The notes beneath the pieces are model-generated. The model saw only the letters and a list, made by a program, of their open reading frames with translations, was not told where the DNA came from and searched no databases. From the NCBI RefSeq assembly GCF_010548525.1, contig NZ_JAAGMG010001065.1:1-64000 (forward strand): DNA of 64,000 bases. The letters run 5' to 3'. The translations under genes and the position numbers were made by a program. Positions 36,286-45,675 of this stretch are shown here, in pieces (positions within the stretch are counted from its first letter, which is position 1; each line of letters starts with the position of its first letter). This stretch comes from Streptomyces sp. SID14478. GTDB lineage: Bacteria > Actinomycetota > Actinomycetes > Streptomycetales > Streptomycetaceae.

Positions 36286-37209
36286 ATGACCGCTCACCCG
36301 GCGCCCACCGCCACCCCCGGCCGAGGTGCTTCAAGCCGCCCCGTCCCGTTCCTCAAGGGCCACGGGACGCAGAACGACTTCGTGATCTTCCCTGACCCGG
36401 AGAACGCGAGGGTGCTCTCCGCGTCCGTAGTGGCCTCGGTGTGCGACCGCCGCGCCGGGATCGGCGCGGACGGCGTCCTCCACGTCGTGCGCTCCGCCGC
36501 CCACCCCGAGGCGCGGGACATGGCCTCCGAGGCCGAGTGGTTCATGGACTACCGCAACGGGGACGGCTCGATCGCCGAGATGTGCGGCAACGGCGTGCGG
36601 GTCTTCGCCCGCTACCTCCAGTACGCCGGACACATCACCGAGGGCGACGTCGCCGTGGCCACCCGAGGTGGCGTCAAGACGGTCCACGTCGACAAGGAAG
36701 GCCTGATCACGGTCGGCATGGGCAAGGCGGAGCTCCCCACGGGCGAGGTCACCGTCTCCGTCGACGACCGCACCTGGCCCGCGACGAACGTGAACATGGG
36801 CAATCCGCACGCCGTCGCCTTCGTCGACGACCTCGCCCACGCCGGCCCGCTCTACGACCCGCCTCCCTTCGCGCCGGCGAGCGCCTACCCGCAGGGCGTG
36901 AACGTCGAGTTCGTCGTCGACCGGGGCCCCCGGCACGTCGCCATGCGCGTGCACGAGCGCGGCTCCGGCGAGACCCGCTCCTGCGGCACCGGCGCCTGCG
37001 CGGTCGCCGTCGCCACGGCCCGCAGAGACGGCCTCGACCCGGCCCTGACCGGCGCTCCGGTCACGTACGACATCGATCTGCCCGGCGGTCGGCTGACCAT
37101 CACCGAGCGGCCCGACGGCGAGATCGAGATGATCGGCCCGGCCGCGATCGTCGCCGAGGGCACCATCGACGCGGACTGGTTCGCGGCGATCGAAACCGTA
37201 AACCCGTGA
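36286..37209 (+). CDS. dapF: Diaminopimelate epimerase
   Basis: A 307-residue PLP-independent epimerase converting LL- to meso-diaminopimelate for lysine (Streptomyces peptidoglycan uses the LL form). Catalytic pair: Cys100 in EMCGNGVR and Cys233 in SCGTGACA. GHGTQNDFVIF near 25 and DYRNGDGS near 88 are conserved; NVNMGNPHAV near 168. The ATG lies 6 nt after TACGAT; TTGTCGGAC lies 8 nt before that, a weak RecA-NDp-like element. The RSH gene follows. Confidence 0.96.
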   Translation: MTAHPAPTATPGRGASSRPVPFLKGHGTQNDFVIFPDPENARVLSASVVASVCDRRAGIGADGVLHVVRSAAHPEARDMASEAEWFMDYRNGDGSIAEMCGNGVRVFARYLQYAGHITEGDVAVATRGGVKTVHVDKEGLITVGMGKAELPTGEVTVSVDDRTWPATNVNMGNPHAVAFVDDLAHAGPLYDPPPFAPASAYPQGVNVEFVVDRGPRHVAMRVHERGSGETRSCGTGACAVAVATARRDGLDPALTGAPVTYDIDLPGGRLTITERPDGEIEMIGPAAIVAEGTIDADWFAAIETVNP

Positions 37210-37348
37210 GGTGTCGCTCGAATGGGTGATCCGTTTCACGCTGGGCGAGAGCTGGACTGCACCACGTGATGGGCTCGGTAGCATCAAGCACCGGTCCGGA
37301 CGGGTGCCCCCGCCAGCCCGCCACCGGTCGACAAAGCCGGAGGTGCTC

Positions 37349-39475
37349 ATGAGTGCGGAGGCGACCAACCCCGCCAGTCCCGGGCCGATCACGCCCGGAG
37401 CACACCGCAGGCGCGGCCGTCCCCGGATCGACCTGCGCCGACTGGGCCGCGCCGCGCTCCTCGGCCCCACCGCCCGCGGCCGTCTCCCCGACGCCATCGG
37501 CCACGTGGTCGAGGCACACCGCGCCCACTACCCGGACGCCGACCTCGACCCGCTGCGCCGCGCCTACGTCCTGGCCGAGTCCTCGCACCGCGGCCAGATG
37601 CGCAAGAGCGGTGAGCCGTACATCACCCACCCGCTCGCGGTGACGCTGATCCTGGCCGAACTGGGCGCGGAGACCACGACGTTGACCGCCTCCCTGCTCC
37701 ACGACACGGTCGAGGACACGGACGTGACGCTCGACCAGGTGCGCACGGAGTTCGGCGAGGAGGTCGCCTATCTCGTCGACGGCGTCACCAAGCTCGAGAA
37801 GGTCGACTACGGCGCCGCGGCCGAACCCGAGACCTTCCGCAAGATGCTCGTGGCCACCGGGAACGACGTGCGCGTCATGTCGATCAAACTCGCCGACCGC
37901 CTGCACAACATGCGCACCCTCGGCGTCATGCGCCAGGAGAAGCAGGAGCGCATCGCCAAGGTCACCCGCGACGTCCTCATCCCGCTCGCCGAGCGCCTCG
38001 GCGTCCAGGCGCTGAAGACCGAGCTGGAGGACCTCGTCTTCGCGATCCTGCACCCGGAGGAGTACGCGCAGACGCGCGCGCTCATGGTGACCAACGCGGA
38101 GCGCGCCGACGACCCGCTCGCGGCGATCGCCGAAGAGGTGCGCGGCGTACTGCGCGAGGCGGGTCTGAGCGCCGAAGTCCTCATCCGGCCACGGCACTTC
38201 GTATCGGTGCACCGGGTGCGGCGCAAGCGCGGCGAACTGCGCGGCGCCGACTTCGGCCGTCTCCTCGTCCTCGTCGCCGAGGACGCCGACTGCTACGGCG
38301 TCCTCGGCGAGTTGCACACGTGCTTCACGCCGGTGGTCTCGGAGTTCAAGGACTTCATCGCCGTACCGAAGTTCAACCTGTACCAATCGCTGCATACTGC
38401 CGTCGCCCGCGGCGACGGCGAGGTCGCCGAAGTCCTCATCCGTACGCACCAGATGCACAAGGTGGCGGAGGCGGGTGTCGTCGCCCTCGGCAACCCGTAC
38501 ATGCCGTCCGGCGAGGAACACCTCGACACCGTCGGCGAGCGCGCCGACCCCACGCGCCCCGGCTGGCTCTCCCGGCTCCTCGACTGGCAGCAGTCCGCGC
38601 CCGACGCCGACATGTTCTGGTCGACGCTGCGCGAGGACCTCGCCCAGGACCGCGAGATCACCGTGTTCCGGCCGGACGGCGGCACCATCGGGCTGCCCGC
38701 GGGCGCCAGTTGCGTGGACGCCGCCTACGCCCAGTACGGCGAGGACGCCCACGCCTGCATCGGCGCGCGGGTCAACGGCCGCCTGGCGACGCTCGGCACA
38801 GTCCTCAGCGACGGAGACACCGTGCAGCTGCTGATGGACGGGATGGACGGCGCCGCGACCTCCGAGCCGTCCCGCGACTGGCTCGACCACGCCCGTACGC
38901 CCGCCGCACGCATCGCCATCCGGCGCTGGCTGACCGCCCATCCGGAGGGCCCGAGCGCCACCGAGGCGGCGCCCCGCGCCCCCTACAGCGGCCCCTCCGT
39001 GCGGCCCGTCGCCGCGAACACCGTCGTCGACCAGCCGGGTGCCACCGTCCGCCTCGCCGGCTGTTGTACGCCCGTCCCGCCCGACGAGGTCACCGCCTTC
39101 GCCGTCCGCGGCGGCGTCGTCACCGTGCACCGCGTCGCATGTCCCGGGGCGACGCGCATGAAGAGCGCGGGACGCCCCGAGGTGGGCGTGCGGTGGGCCG
39201 ACGCCGAGGAGCGGGCCGAGTACCGGGTGACGCTCATGGCCGAGTCGTTCAGCCGCCCGCACCTGCTCGCGGACCTCACGGAAGCCATAGCGCTGGAGGG
39301 CGTCGCCATCATCTCGGCGACCGTCGAGCCGCCCGCCCAGGGCCGCGTCCGGCACACGTACACGCTCCAACTCCCGGACGCCGGCCACCTCCAGGGGCTC
39401 ATGCGGGCGATGCGGAACGTGCCGGGGGTGTACGACGTGGGGCGCGCCCAGCACGCGGCGGCCGGAGCACTCTGA
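37349..39475 (+). CDS. RelA/SpoT homologue (RSH) of the RshA type
   Basis: A 708-residue RSH protein. HD hydrolase: HRGQMRKSGEPYITHPLAV and LLHDTVEDT near residues 80-120, ADRLHNMRTL near 180. The synthetase region keeps FKDFIAVPKFNLYQSLHTAV near 335, but the upstream motifs are altered: RPRHFVSVHRVRRKRG in place of RPKHxYSIYxKM, and DFGRLLVLV in place of DLxGVRVLV. TGS (ITVFRPDGGTIGLPAGASCV near 436) and ACT (near 625-700) domains follow. S. coelicolor has a second RSH, RshA, besides RelA; this fits it. ATG 37349 has GGAGG 5 nt upstream. Confidence 0.9.
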   Translation: MSAEATNPASPGPITPGAHRRRGRPRIDLRRLGRAALLGPTARGRLPDAIGHVVEAHRAHYPDADLDPLRRAYVLAESSHRGQMRKSGEPYITHPLAVTLILAELGAETTTLTASLLHDTVEDTDVTLDQVRTEFGEEVAYLVDGVTKLEKVDYGAAAEPETFRKMLVATGNDVRVMSIKLADRLHNMRTLGVMRQEKQERIAKVTRDVLIPLAERLGVQALKTELEDLVFAILHPEEYAQTRALMVTNAERADDPLAAIAEEVRGVLREAGLSAEVLIRPRHFVSVHRVRRKRGELRGADFGRLLVLVAEDADCYGVLGELHTCFTPVVSEFKDFIAVPKFNLYQSLHTAVARGDGEVAEVLIRTHQMHKVAEAGVVALGNPYMPSGEEHLDTVGERADPTRPGWLSRLLDWQQSAPDADMFWSTLREDLAQDREITVFRPDGGTIGLPAGASCVDAAYAQYGEDAHACIGARVNGRLATLGTVLSDGDTVQLLMDGMDGAATSEPSRDWLDHARTPAARIAIRRWLTAHPEGPSATEAAPRAPYSGPSVRPVAANTVVDQPGATVRLAGCCTPVPPDEVTAFAVRGGVVTVHRVACPGATRMKSAGRPEVGVRWADAEERAEYRVTLMAESFSRPHLLADLTEAIALEGVAIISATVEPPAQGRVRHTYTLQLPDAGHLQGLMRAMRNVPGVYDVGRAQHAAAGAL

Positions 39476-39553
39476 GGCCCGGGTAGGTCTCGTTCGGGTG
39501 GGTGCGGCGTGTGCCGCCCCCTGCGCGGGGCGGTGCGCTGGTAGCCGTAGTTC

Positions 39554-41023
39554 ATGCTGCTCACTCCCCGCCTTCGGCCACGAACGTCCCGTACCGCCGC
39601 TCTGGTCGCCGCCTGCGCCTCCGTCGCGCTCCTCGCCGCGGCCGCACCCCAGCCGGCCACTCCGCTGGGCATCGGCGACCGGCTCTTCCCGCACCTGGGC
39701 AACCCCGGCTACGACGTGCAGTCGTACGACATCGCCTTCACGTACAAGGGCGACAACCGCAAGCCCCTCGACGCGGTCACCAAGATCGATGCCCGTGCCA
39801 CGTCCCGGCTCGACCGGGTGAACCTCGACTTCTCGCACGGAACGGTCCGTTCCGTCGAGGTGAACGGTGCCCCCGCGCGTTTCGCGACCAGTGACGAGGA
39901 CCTGATCGTCACGCCCGCCCGGCCCGTCGTGCCCGGTCAGCCGCTGCACGTCGTCGTGCGGCACACCAGTAACCCCGTCCCCGGCAAGGAGGAGGTCGGC
40001 TGGGTCCGCACCAAGGACGGGCTCGCCATGGCCAACCAGGCGGACGCCGCGCACCGGGTGTTCCCGTGCAACGACCACCCCGCGGACAAGGCCTACTTCA
40101 CCTTCCACGTGAGCGCACCCAAGGGGTACACGGCCGTCGCCAACGGCCTTCCCCTCGGGAAAATGCGACAAGGAGGCGCCACGAACTGGGCCTACCGCAC
40201 CCTCCACCCCATGGCCACCGAACTCGCGCAGGTCTCCATCGGCCACTCGGCGGTGATCCACCAGAAGGGCCCGCACGGTCTGCCCGTACGCGACGTCGTA
40301 CCGGCCAAGGACGCCAAGGCGCTGGCTCCGTGGCTGAAGAAGACACCCGGGCAGCTCGCCTGGATGGAGAGCAAGGTCGGGCGCTACCCCTTCGAGAACT
40401 ACGGGGTGCTCGTTGCCGAGGCCTCCACCGGCTTCGAACTCGAGACGCAAACGCTCTCTCTCTTCGAGAGAGAGCTCTTCATGCGTCCCGAGTACCCCAA
40501 GTGGTACGTCGACTCGATCCTGGTCCACGAGATGGCGCACCAGTGGTTCGGCGACAGCGTCAGCCCGCGCACCTGGTCCGACCTGTGGCTCAACGAAGGC
40601 CACGCCACCTGGTACGAGGCCCTGTACGCGCAGGAGAAGGCGCACCAGTCCATGCAGACGCGGATGCGGAACGCCTACCGCGACTCCGACGGCTGGCGTG
40701 CCGCCGGAGGGCCGCCCGCGGCTCCCAAGGGGCCCGCGGCCGGCGAGAAGATCAGCATCTTCCGGCCCGTCGTCTACGACGGCAGCGCCCTGGTCCTGTA
40801 CGCCCTGCGCCAGGAGATCGGCACGGACCGCTTCGAACGCCTTGAGCGCATCTGGGTGCGCACGCACCGTGACTCCACCGCCACCACCGCGGACTTCACT
40901 GCGCTCGCGTCCAGGATCGCGGGGCGCGACCTGACCGGCTTCTTCGACGGCTGGCTCTACGGAGCGAAGACGCCGCCGATGCCGGGACATCCGGACTGGA
41001 AGTCGCAGCCGGCACAGAAATAG
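39554..41023 (+). CDS. Secreted M1-family metallopeptidase
   Basis: A 489-residue M1 (aminopeptidase N-like) zinc peptidase. The signal peptide (RTAALVAACASVALLAAAAP) suggests export. Zinc motif: HEMAH at 325-329 with Glu348 in WLNEGHATW, the HEXXH-18-E spacing. It lacks a standard GAMEN exopeptidase box; FELETQTLS near 294 takes that position, as in secreted Streptomyces M1 members. It is short because the C-terminal helical domain of PepN is missing. ATG 39554. Confidence 0.92.
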   Translation: MLLTPRLRPRTSRTAALVAACASVALLAAAAPQPATPLGIGDRLFPHLGNPGYDVQSYDIAFTYKGDNRKPLDAVTKIDARATSRLDRVNLDFSHGTVRSVEVNGAPARFATSDEDLIVTPARPVVPGQPLHVVVRHTSNPVPGKEEVGWVRTKDGLAMANQADAAHRVFPCNDHPADKAYFTFHVSAPKGYTAVANGLPLGKMRQGGATNWAYRTLHPMATELAQVSIGHSAVIHQKGPHGLPVRDVVPAKDAKALAPWLKKTPGQLAWMESKVGRYPFENYGVLVAEASTGFELETQTLSLFERELFMRPEYPKWYVDSILVHEMAHQWFGDSVSPRTWSDLWLNEGHATWYEALYAQEKAHQSMQTRMRNAYRDSDGWRAAGGPPAAPKGPAAGEKISIFRPVVYDGSALVLYALRQEIGTDRFERLERIWVRTHRDSTATTADFTALASRIAGRDLTGFFDGWLYGAKTPPMPGHPDWKSQPAQK

Positions 41024-41032
41024 CCCGGGATC

Positions 41033-41048
41033 ACGGGCTTCGGCCCGT
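41033..41048 (+). terminator. UUCG-type hairpin after the M1 gene
   Basis: ACGGGC-TTCG-GCCCGT, a 6-bp stem with the very stable UUCG tetraloop, 10 nt after the stop. Confidence 0.5.
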
Positions 41049-41253
41049 CGGCAGCGGGAAATAATGCGGGTGACGAGACGGCCCGTTCCGTGCGACGATC
41101 CTCGGGTCGACGGCGCGGGCCATCGGATCTCCGATCGATTTCGATCGGTTCTGATGGGCTTCCCCGGGAATCCGGGGGACGGGCCGTGCGTTGTGCATGA
41201 TGACGGGCGAGACGTCCGTCACCTTCTTCGAATCCCAGCGACGTAAGGATCCA

Positions 41254-42750
41254 ATGACCTCCTCTTCTTCCCCTTCCCAGGAAGCGCAGAGCCTCGCGCA
41301 GCAGCACACCGAAGGTCTTCGGGCCGATGCCCTGATGGAAGAGGACGTCGCCTGGAGCCACGAGATCGACACAGCGCGGGACGGCGATCAGTTCGACCGC
41401 TCCGAGCGCGCGGCGCTGCGCCGCGTGGCGGGACTGTCCACCGAGCTCGAGGACGTCACCGAGGTCGAGTACCGACAGCTCCGTCTGGAGCGTGTGGTGC
41501 TCGTCGGTGTGTGGACCTCCGGCACCGTGGACGACGCGGAGAACTCCCTCGCGGAGCTGGCCGCCCTCGCCGAGACCGCAGGCGCGATGGTGCTCGACGG
41601 CGTCATCCAGCGCCGCGACAAGCCCGACGCGGCGACGTACATCGGATCGGGCAAGGCTCTGGAGCTGCGCGACATCGTGCTCGAGACCGGAGCCGACACC
41701 GTCGTGTGCGACGGTGAGCTCAGCCCCGGCCAGCTCATCCACCTGGAAGACGTCGTCAAGGTCAAGGTGGTCGACCGGACCGCGCTGATCCTCGACATCT
41801 TCGCCCAGCACGCCAAGTCCCGAGAGGGCAAGGCGCAGGTCGCGCTCGCGCAGATGCAGTACATGCTGCCGCGGCTGCGCGGCTGGGGTCAGTCGCTCTC
41901 CCGGCAGATGGGTGGCGGCGGCGGTGGCGGCATGGCCACGCGTGGTCCCGGTGAGACCAAGATCGAGACTGACCGGCGCCGGATCCGCGAGAAGATGGCG
42001 AAGATGCGCCGGGAAATCGCGGAGATGAAGACGGGCCGCGAGATCAAGCGCCAGGAGCGCCGGCGGAACAAGGTGCCTTCGGTCGCCATCGCCGGCTACA
42101 CGAACGCGGGCAAGTCGTCCCTGCTCAACCGCCTCACGGGCGCGGGCGTCCTGGTGGAGAACGCGCTGTTCGCCACCCTCGACCCGACCGTGCGCCGGGC
42201 CGAGACCCCGAGCGGGCGGCTGTACACGCTGGCCGACACGGTCGGGTTCGTACGCCACCTGCCGCACCACCTCGTCGAGGCGTTCCGCTCCACGATGGAG
42301 GAGGTCGGCGACTCCGACCTGATCCTGCACGTGGTCGACGGTTCGCACCCGGCGCCGGAGGAGCAGCTCGCCGCGGTGCGCGAGGTCATCCGCGACGTCG
42401 GTGCCACGAAGGTGCCGGAGATCGTCGTGGTGAACAAGGCGGACGCGGCGGACCCGTTGGTCCTCCAGCGGCTGCTGCGCGTCGAGAAGCACGCGATCGC
42501 CGTCTCGGCCCGCACCGGCGCCGGTATCGAGGAGCTGCTCGCACTCATCGACGCCGAACTGCCGCGTCCCGAGGTCGAGATCGAGGCCCTCGTGCCGTAC
42601 ACGCACGGCAATCTGGTCGCTCGGGCGCACACCGACGGCGAGGTGATCTCCGAGGAGCACACTCCGGAGGGCACGATGCTGAAGGCCCGCGTCCACGAGG
42701 AGTTGGCGGCGGATCTCGCGCCGTACGTCCCGGCGGCGACCGGGAGCTGA
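41254..42750 (+). CDS. hflX: GTPase HflX
   Basis: A 498-residue ribosome-associated GTPase that rescues or splits stalled ribosomes. The N-terminal HflX domain (VLVGVWTSGTVDDAENSLAE, then DAATYIGSGKALELRDIV) precedes a Gly-rich linker, MGGGGGGGM, near residue 212 and RGPGETKIETDRRRI. G1 is GYTNAGKSS near 275, G3 DTVGFVRHLP, G4 NKAD. ATG 41254 has AAGGA upstream. It is followed by a perfect 20-bp terminator stem. Nothing else codes in 41049-41253. Confidence 0.96.
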   Translation: MTSSSSPSQEAQSLAQQHTEGLRADALMEEDVAWSHEIDTARDGDQFDRSERAALRRVAGLSTELEDVTEVEYRQLRLERVVLVGVWTSGTVDDAENSLAELAALAETAGAMVLDGVIQRRDKPDAATYIGSGKALELRDIVLETGADTVVCDGELSPGQLIHLEDVVKVKVVDRTALILDIFAQHAKSREGKAQVALAQMQYMLPRLRGWGQSLSRQMGGGGGGGMATRGPGETKIETDRRRIREKMAKMRREIAEMKTGREIKRQERRRNKVPSVAIAGYTNAGKSSLLNRLTGAGVLVENALFATLDPTVRRAETPSGRLYTLADTVGFVRHLPHHLVEAFRSTMEEVGDSDLILHVVDGSHPAPEEQLAAVREVIRDVGATKVPEIVVVNKADAADPLVLQRLLRVEKHAIAVSARTGAGIEELLALIDAELPRPEVEIEALVPYTHGNLVARAHTDGEVISEEHTPEGTMLKARVHEELAADLAPYVPAATGS

Positions 42751-42760
42751 TGTCCGCGTA

Positions 42761-42804
42761 GTGAAGGAGCCCCGGCCGGGACGACCCGGCCGGGGCTCCT
42801 TCAC
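42761..42804. terminator. Perfect 20-bp bidirectional terminator
   Basis: The left arm 42761-42780 (GTGAAGGAGCCCCGGCCGGG) is exactly complementary to 42785-42804 around the loop ACGA, between convergent hflX and the first protease gene. Confidence 0.92.
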
Positions 42805-42817
42805 GTGCACGACCGCC

Positions 42818-44014
42818 TTACCGGTTGCCGTACTTCTCGCTCATGTTGTCGAAGACCTGCTGGGCTTCCTTGCCCAACTGCGGTCCGGCGAGCCAGGTGT
42901 TGGTGGCCGGGCCGATCGAGGTGTTCGACACCAGGACGTTCTTGCCGTCGCGGACACGGAACCAGCCGCCGCCCGACGAGCCGCCCGTCATCGTGCAGCC
43001 GATGCGGTACATCGTCGGCTGCTCGGGGCTCAGCGAGAGCCGGCCGGGCCGGTCGATGCACTTGTTCATCAGCAGACCGTCGAAGGGCGGAGCGGCCGGG
43101 TAGCCCCATGCGCCCATCGAGCCGATGGACTGCACGGCCGGTGCGGAGAAGTCCACCTCCAGCGCGTTCCCGACCGTCTCCTCCAGGGACTTGGTGCCCT
43201 GCTCCGGCTTCACGTGCAGTACCGAGAAGTCGTACGGCGCGCCCGCCCCGCCCGACTCGGCGCCCTGGCTGATCCACTCGTTGGACGTCGACACCCAGTC
43301 CGCCCAGTACGTGCCGTACGGCGCGACCTGGGACTGCGTCGCGTTGCGCAGCGCGTTCGCCTTCAGGCCCTGGTCGTTGTAGGAGGGCACGAACGCGATG
43401 TTGCGGTACCAGCCGCCTGCCGCGCCCGCGTGCACACAGTGGCCCGCGGTCCACACGAGGTTGGACTTCCCGGGGTTGCGCGGGTCCTTCACGACGGTGC
43501 CGGAGCAGACCATCGAACCCTCGGGGGAGTCGAAGAAGACCTTGCCGACCGGGGCCGCGTGCTCGTGGTATGGCGTCTTCTCGGCCTGCGCCTCGACAGG
43601 CTCGGGCTCCGGGTCGGTGACACCCTGGTCGTTCGCGAAGTCCTTCGCCGCGACCGTCTTGTTCGGATCCTTGGCGGACTTCATGCGCTCGGGCTTCCAC
43701 AGCCCGTCGATCACCGGGTTGACGAAGTCCTTGGCCTCACGCAGCCAGGTGTCCTTGTCCCAGTTCTTCCACGCCCCGTTCTTCCACTTGTCGGGGTCGA
43801 TGCCGTGCTTCTTCAGCTGGTCGGAGAGGTTGCCGGGCAGCTGTGTGTCACCGTCGGACGCTGCCGACGTGGTGGCGGCGGGCTTGTCGCCGGCCGTGTC
43901 CTTGCCGTCGTTGCAGGCGGTGGCGGTGAGTGCCAGGGCTGCGGCGAGTCCGGTCGCGGCCAAGGCGGTGCGCCGCCCTCGACCGCGCGTGGCGGACGGA
44001 CGTATGGAACGCAT
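42818..44014 (-). CDS. Secreted trypsin-like serine protease, lipoprotein (paralogue 1)
   Basis: A 398-residue S1-type peptidase. Lipoprotein signal ends at Cys34 (LALTATAC). Catalytic residues: His192 in WTAGHCVHA, Asp262 in APYDFSVLHV, Ser347 in TGGSSGGGW. The propeptide-like region carries HGIDPDKWKNGAWKNWDKD. It is about half identical by eye to the next gene, so the two arose by duplication. ATG 44014. A 29-nt promoter-like block at 44153-44181 is shared with the paralogue. Confidence 0.87.
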   Translation of the reverse strand: MRSIRPSATRGRGRRTALAATGLAAALALTATACNDGKDTAGDKPAATTSAASDGDTQLPGNLSDQLKKHGIDPDKWKNGAWKNWDKDTWLREAKDFVNPVIDGLWKPERMKSAKDPNKTVAAKDFANDQGVTDPEPEPVEAQAEKTPYHEHAAPVGKVFFDSPEGSMVCSGTVVKDPRNPGKSNLVWTAGHCVHAGAAGGWYRNIAFVPSYNDQGLKANALRNATQSQVAPYGTYWADWVSTSNEWISQGAESGGAGAPYDFSVLHVKPEQGTKSLEETVGNALEVDFSAPAVQSIGSMGAWGYPAAPPFDGLLMNKCIDRPGRLSLSPEQPTMYRIGCTMTGGSSGGGWFRVRDGKNVLVSNTSIGPATNTWLAGPQLGKEAQQVFDNMSEKYGNR

Positions 44015-44152
44015 GGTGCGGATACCCCCGAAGATCAAGCGATGCGCGGCTCGCCCCGCGGCGCGGTGGCCGGGAGGTCGAGGCGCAATGTCTGTCATGA
44101 GCGTGTCATGCGTGGGCGGGAAGTCGTCCTCGCCCGCTGTGACACAGCACCC

Positions 44153-44181
44153 CACTATGCCTGTGAGGTGAAGGACGAACG
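44153..44181 (-). promoter_or_regulatory. Conserved promoter block of protease 1
   Basis: On the minus strand, TCGTCC followed 12 nt later by GGCATAGTG. The same two elements in the same spacing occur before paralogue 2 (45633-45605); CATAGT is a plausible -10. Confidence 0.5.
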
Positions 44182-44287
44182 ACGGCGGGGTGGTGAAGAT
44201 TTCTGCACCCCGCGCCCCTTCGCCCGGTCCAAGTCGGCGGCCGGAACGGGCAGCTGACGCTCCCGCCCGCTCCGGCCGCCCGCGCTG

Positions 44288-45514
44288 CTACTGCCCGGCG
44301 AACTTCTTGCTCACCGAGTCGTAGATCCCCTTGGCTTCCTTGCCCAGTCGCGGTCCCGCGAGCCAACCCGCCGTCACCGGGCCGATCGCGGTGTTCGACA
44401 CGAGTGCCGGCTTGCCGTCCGATCCCTGCGCGATCCAACCGCCACCGGACGAACCGCCGGTCATCGTGCAGCCGATCCGGTACATCGTCGGGTCCGTCGA
44501 GTTCAGCGACAGGCGACCCGGCTTGTCCGCGCACTGGAACAGCTTCTGGCCGTCGAACGGCGGCGCCGCCGGATAGCCCTTCGCCGTCAGCTGCGACACC
44601 TTCGGCACCGCGGGCGCGTTGAAGTTCACCGGGAGCGACGAACCGACCGTCTCCTCAAGGGACTTGCCCGTACTGCCCTTCTCCGGCGTCACGTGGATGA
44701 CGGCGAAGTCGTACGGCGCACCCTGGCCACCGGTCGGTCCGCCCTGCTCGATCCACTGGTCGGACGTCTGCGCCCAGTCGCCCCACCAGACGCCGAACGG
44801 GGCGACCTCGTCCTTGGGTGCCCCCTGCAGTTCCTCGGCGGACTTGCCGCTGTCGTTGTACGAGGGGACGAACGCGATGTTGCGGTACCAGCCGCCGCTC
44901 TTGCCCGCGTGCACGCAGTGACCGGCAGTCCAGATCATGTTCGACTTACCGGGGTGAGCGGGGTCGGACACCACGGTGGCCGAGCAGACCATCGACCCCT
45001 CGGGGCCGTCGAAGAACAACTTGCCCGCGTACGGGGCGCTGCCGTGATACGGGTTGGCCACGGCCGCTGCCTTCACCGGCTGCGGCGTCGGGTCCGTCAC
45101 GCCCTGGTCGCCGGAGATGTCGTTGTCGTCGACCTCACCGCCCGGGTTCTTGTCGGCGTCGCGCATCCGGTCCGAGTCCCACAGACCGTCGATGATGGGG
45201 TTGACGAAGTCCTGCGCCTCACGCAGCCACTTGTCCCTGTCCCAGTTCTTCCACTCGCCGTTCTTCCACTTGTCCGGGTCGATCCCGTGCTCTTTGAGCT
45301 TGTCCTTGATGTTGTCCGGGATCCTGATCGTGTCGTTGCTGCCCGCCGTCGCGGACGAGGACTGCTTGTCGCTCGCGTCGTCCTCGCTCGGACCGCAGGC
45401 GGTGGCGGTCAGGGCGAGGACGGCGCCGAGCACAACTGCCGCTGCCACGGGGGATTTTCTGCCGTGCGCGCTCCCTGCGCGGCGAGCGGCGAGCGGCGAG
45501 CGTATGGGTCGCAT
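44288..45514 (-). CDS. Secreted trypsin-like serine protease, lipoprotein (paralogue 2)
   Basis: A 408-residue S1-type peptidase, paralogue of the gene at 42818-44014. A lipoprotein signal ends in LALTATACG near residue 41. HGIDPDKWKNGEWKNWDRDK is shared with paralogue 1. Catalytic triad: His in WTAGHCVHA, Asp in APYDFAVIHV, Ser in TGGSSGGGW. ATG 45514; GGGGG upstream. A much longer open frame to 48298 runs antisense to the siderophore genes and is not coding. Confidence 0.87.
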   Translation of the reverse strand: MRPIRSPLAARRAGSAHGRKSPVAAAVVLGAVLALTATACGPSEDDASDKQSSSATAGSNDTIRIPDNIKDKLKEHGIDPDKWKNGEWKNWDRDKWLREAQDFVNPIIDGLWDSDRMRDADKNPGGEVDDNDISGDQGVTDPTPQPVKAAAVANPYHGSAPYAGKLFFDGPEGSMVCSATVVSDPAHPGKSNMIWTAGHCVHAGKSGGWYRNIAFVPSYNDSGKSAEELQGAPKDEVAPFGVWWGDWAQTSDQWIEQGGPTGGQGAPYDFAVIHVTPEKGSTGKSLEETVGSSLPVNFNAPAVPKVSQLTAKGYPAAPPFDGQKLFQCADKPGRLSLNSTDPTMYRIGCTMTGGSSGGGWIAQGSDGKPALVSNTAIGPVTAGWLAGPRLGKEAKGIYDSVSKKFAGQ

Positions 45515-45604
45515 GTCGTGAATCCCCCTGGGCTTCGAGATCGTTGCACTGCTGAACCGGTGCGGTGGACGGACGACATGGCCCCTCCCCCGAACGGCAT
45601 CCCA

Positions 45605-45633
45605 CACTATGCCGGTGCCGTCGGGGACGACCG
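45605..45633 (-). promoter_or_regulatory. Conserved promoter block of protease 2
   Basis: Same layout as 44153-44181: TCGTCC-N12-GGCATAGTG on the minus strand, 91 nt before the protease 2 start. Of the 29 positions about 20 agree, well above the surrounding spacer. Confidence 0.5.
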
Positions 45634-45675
45634 ACGGAACCGCAACGGTTCCGTCACGGAGGGATCTTGGCCCCA

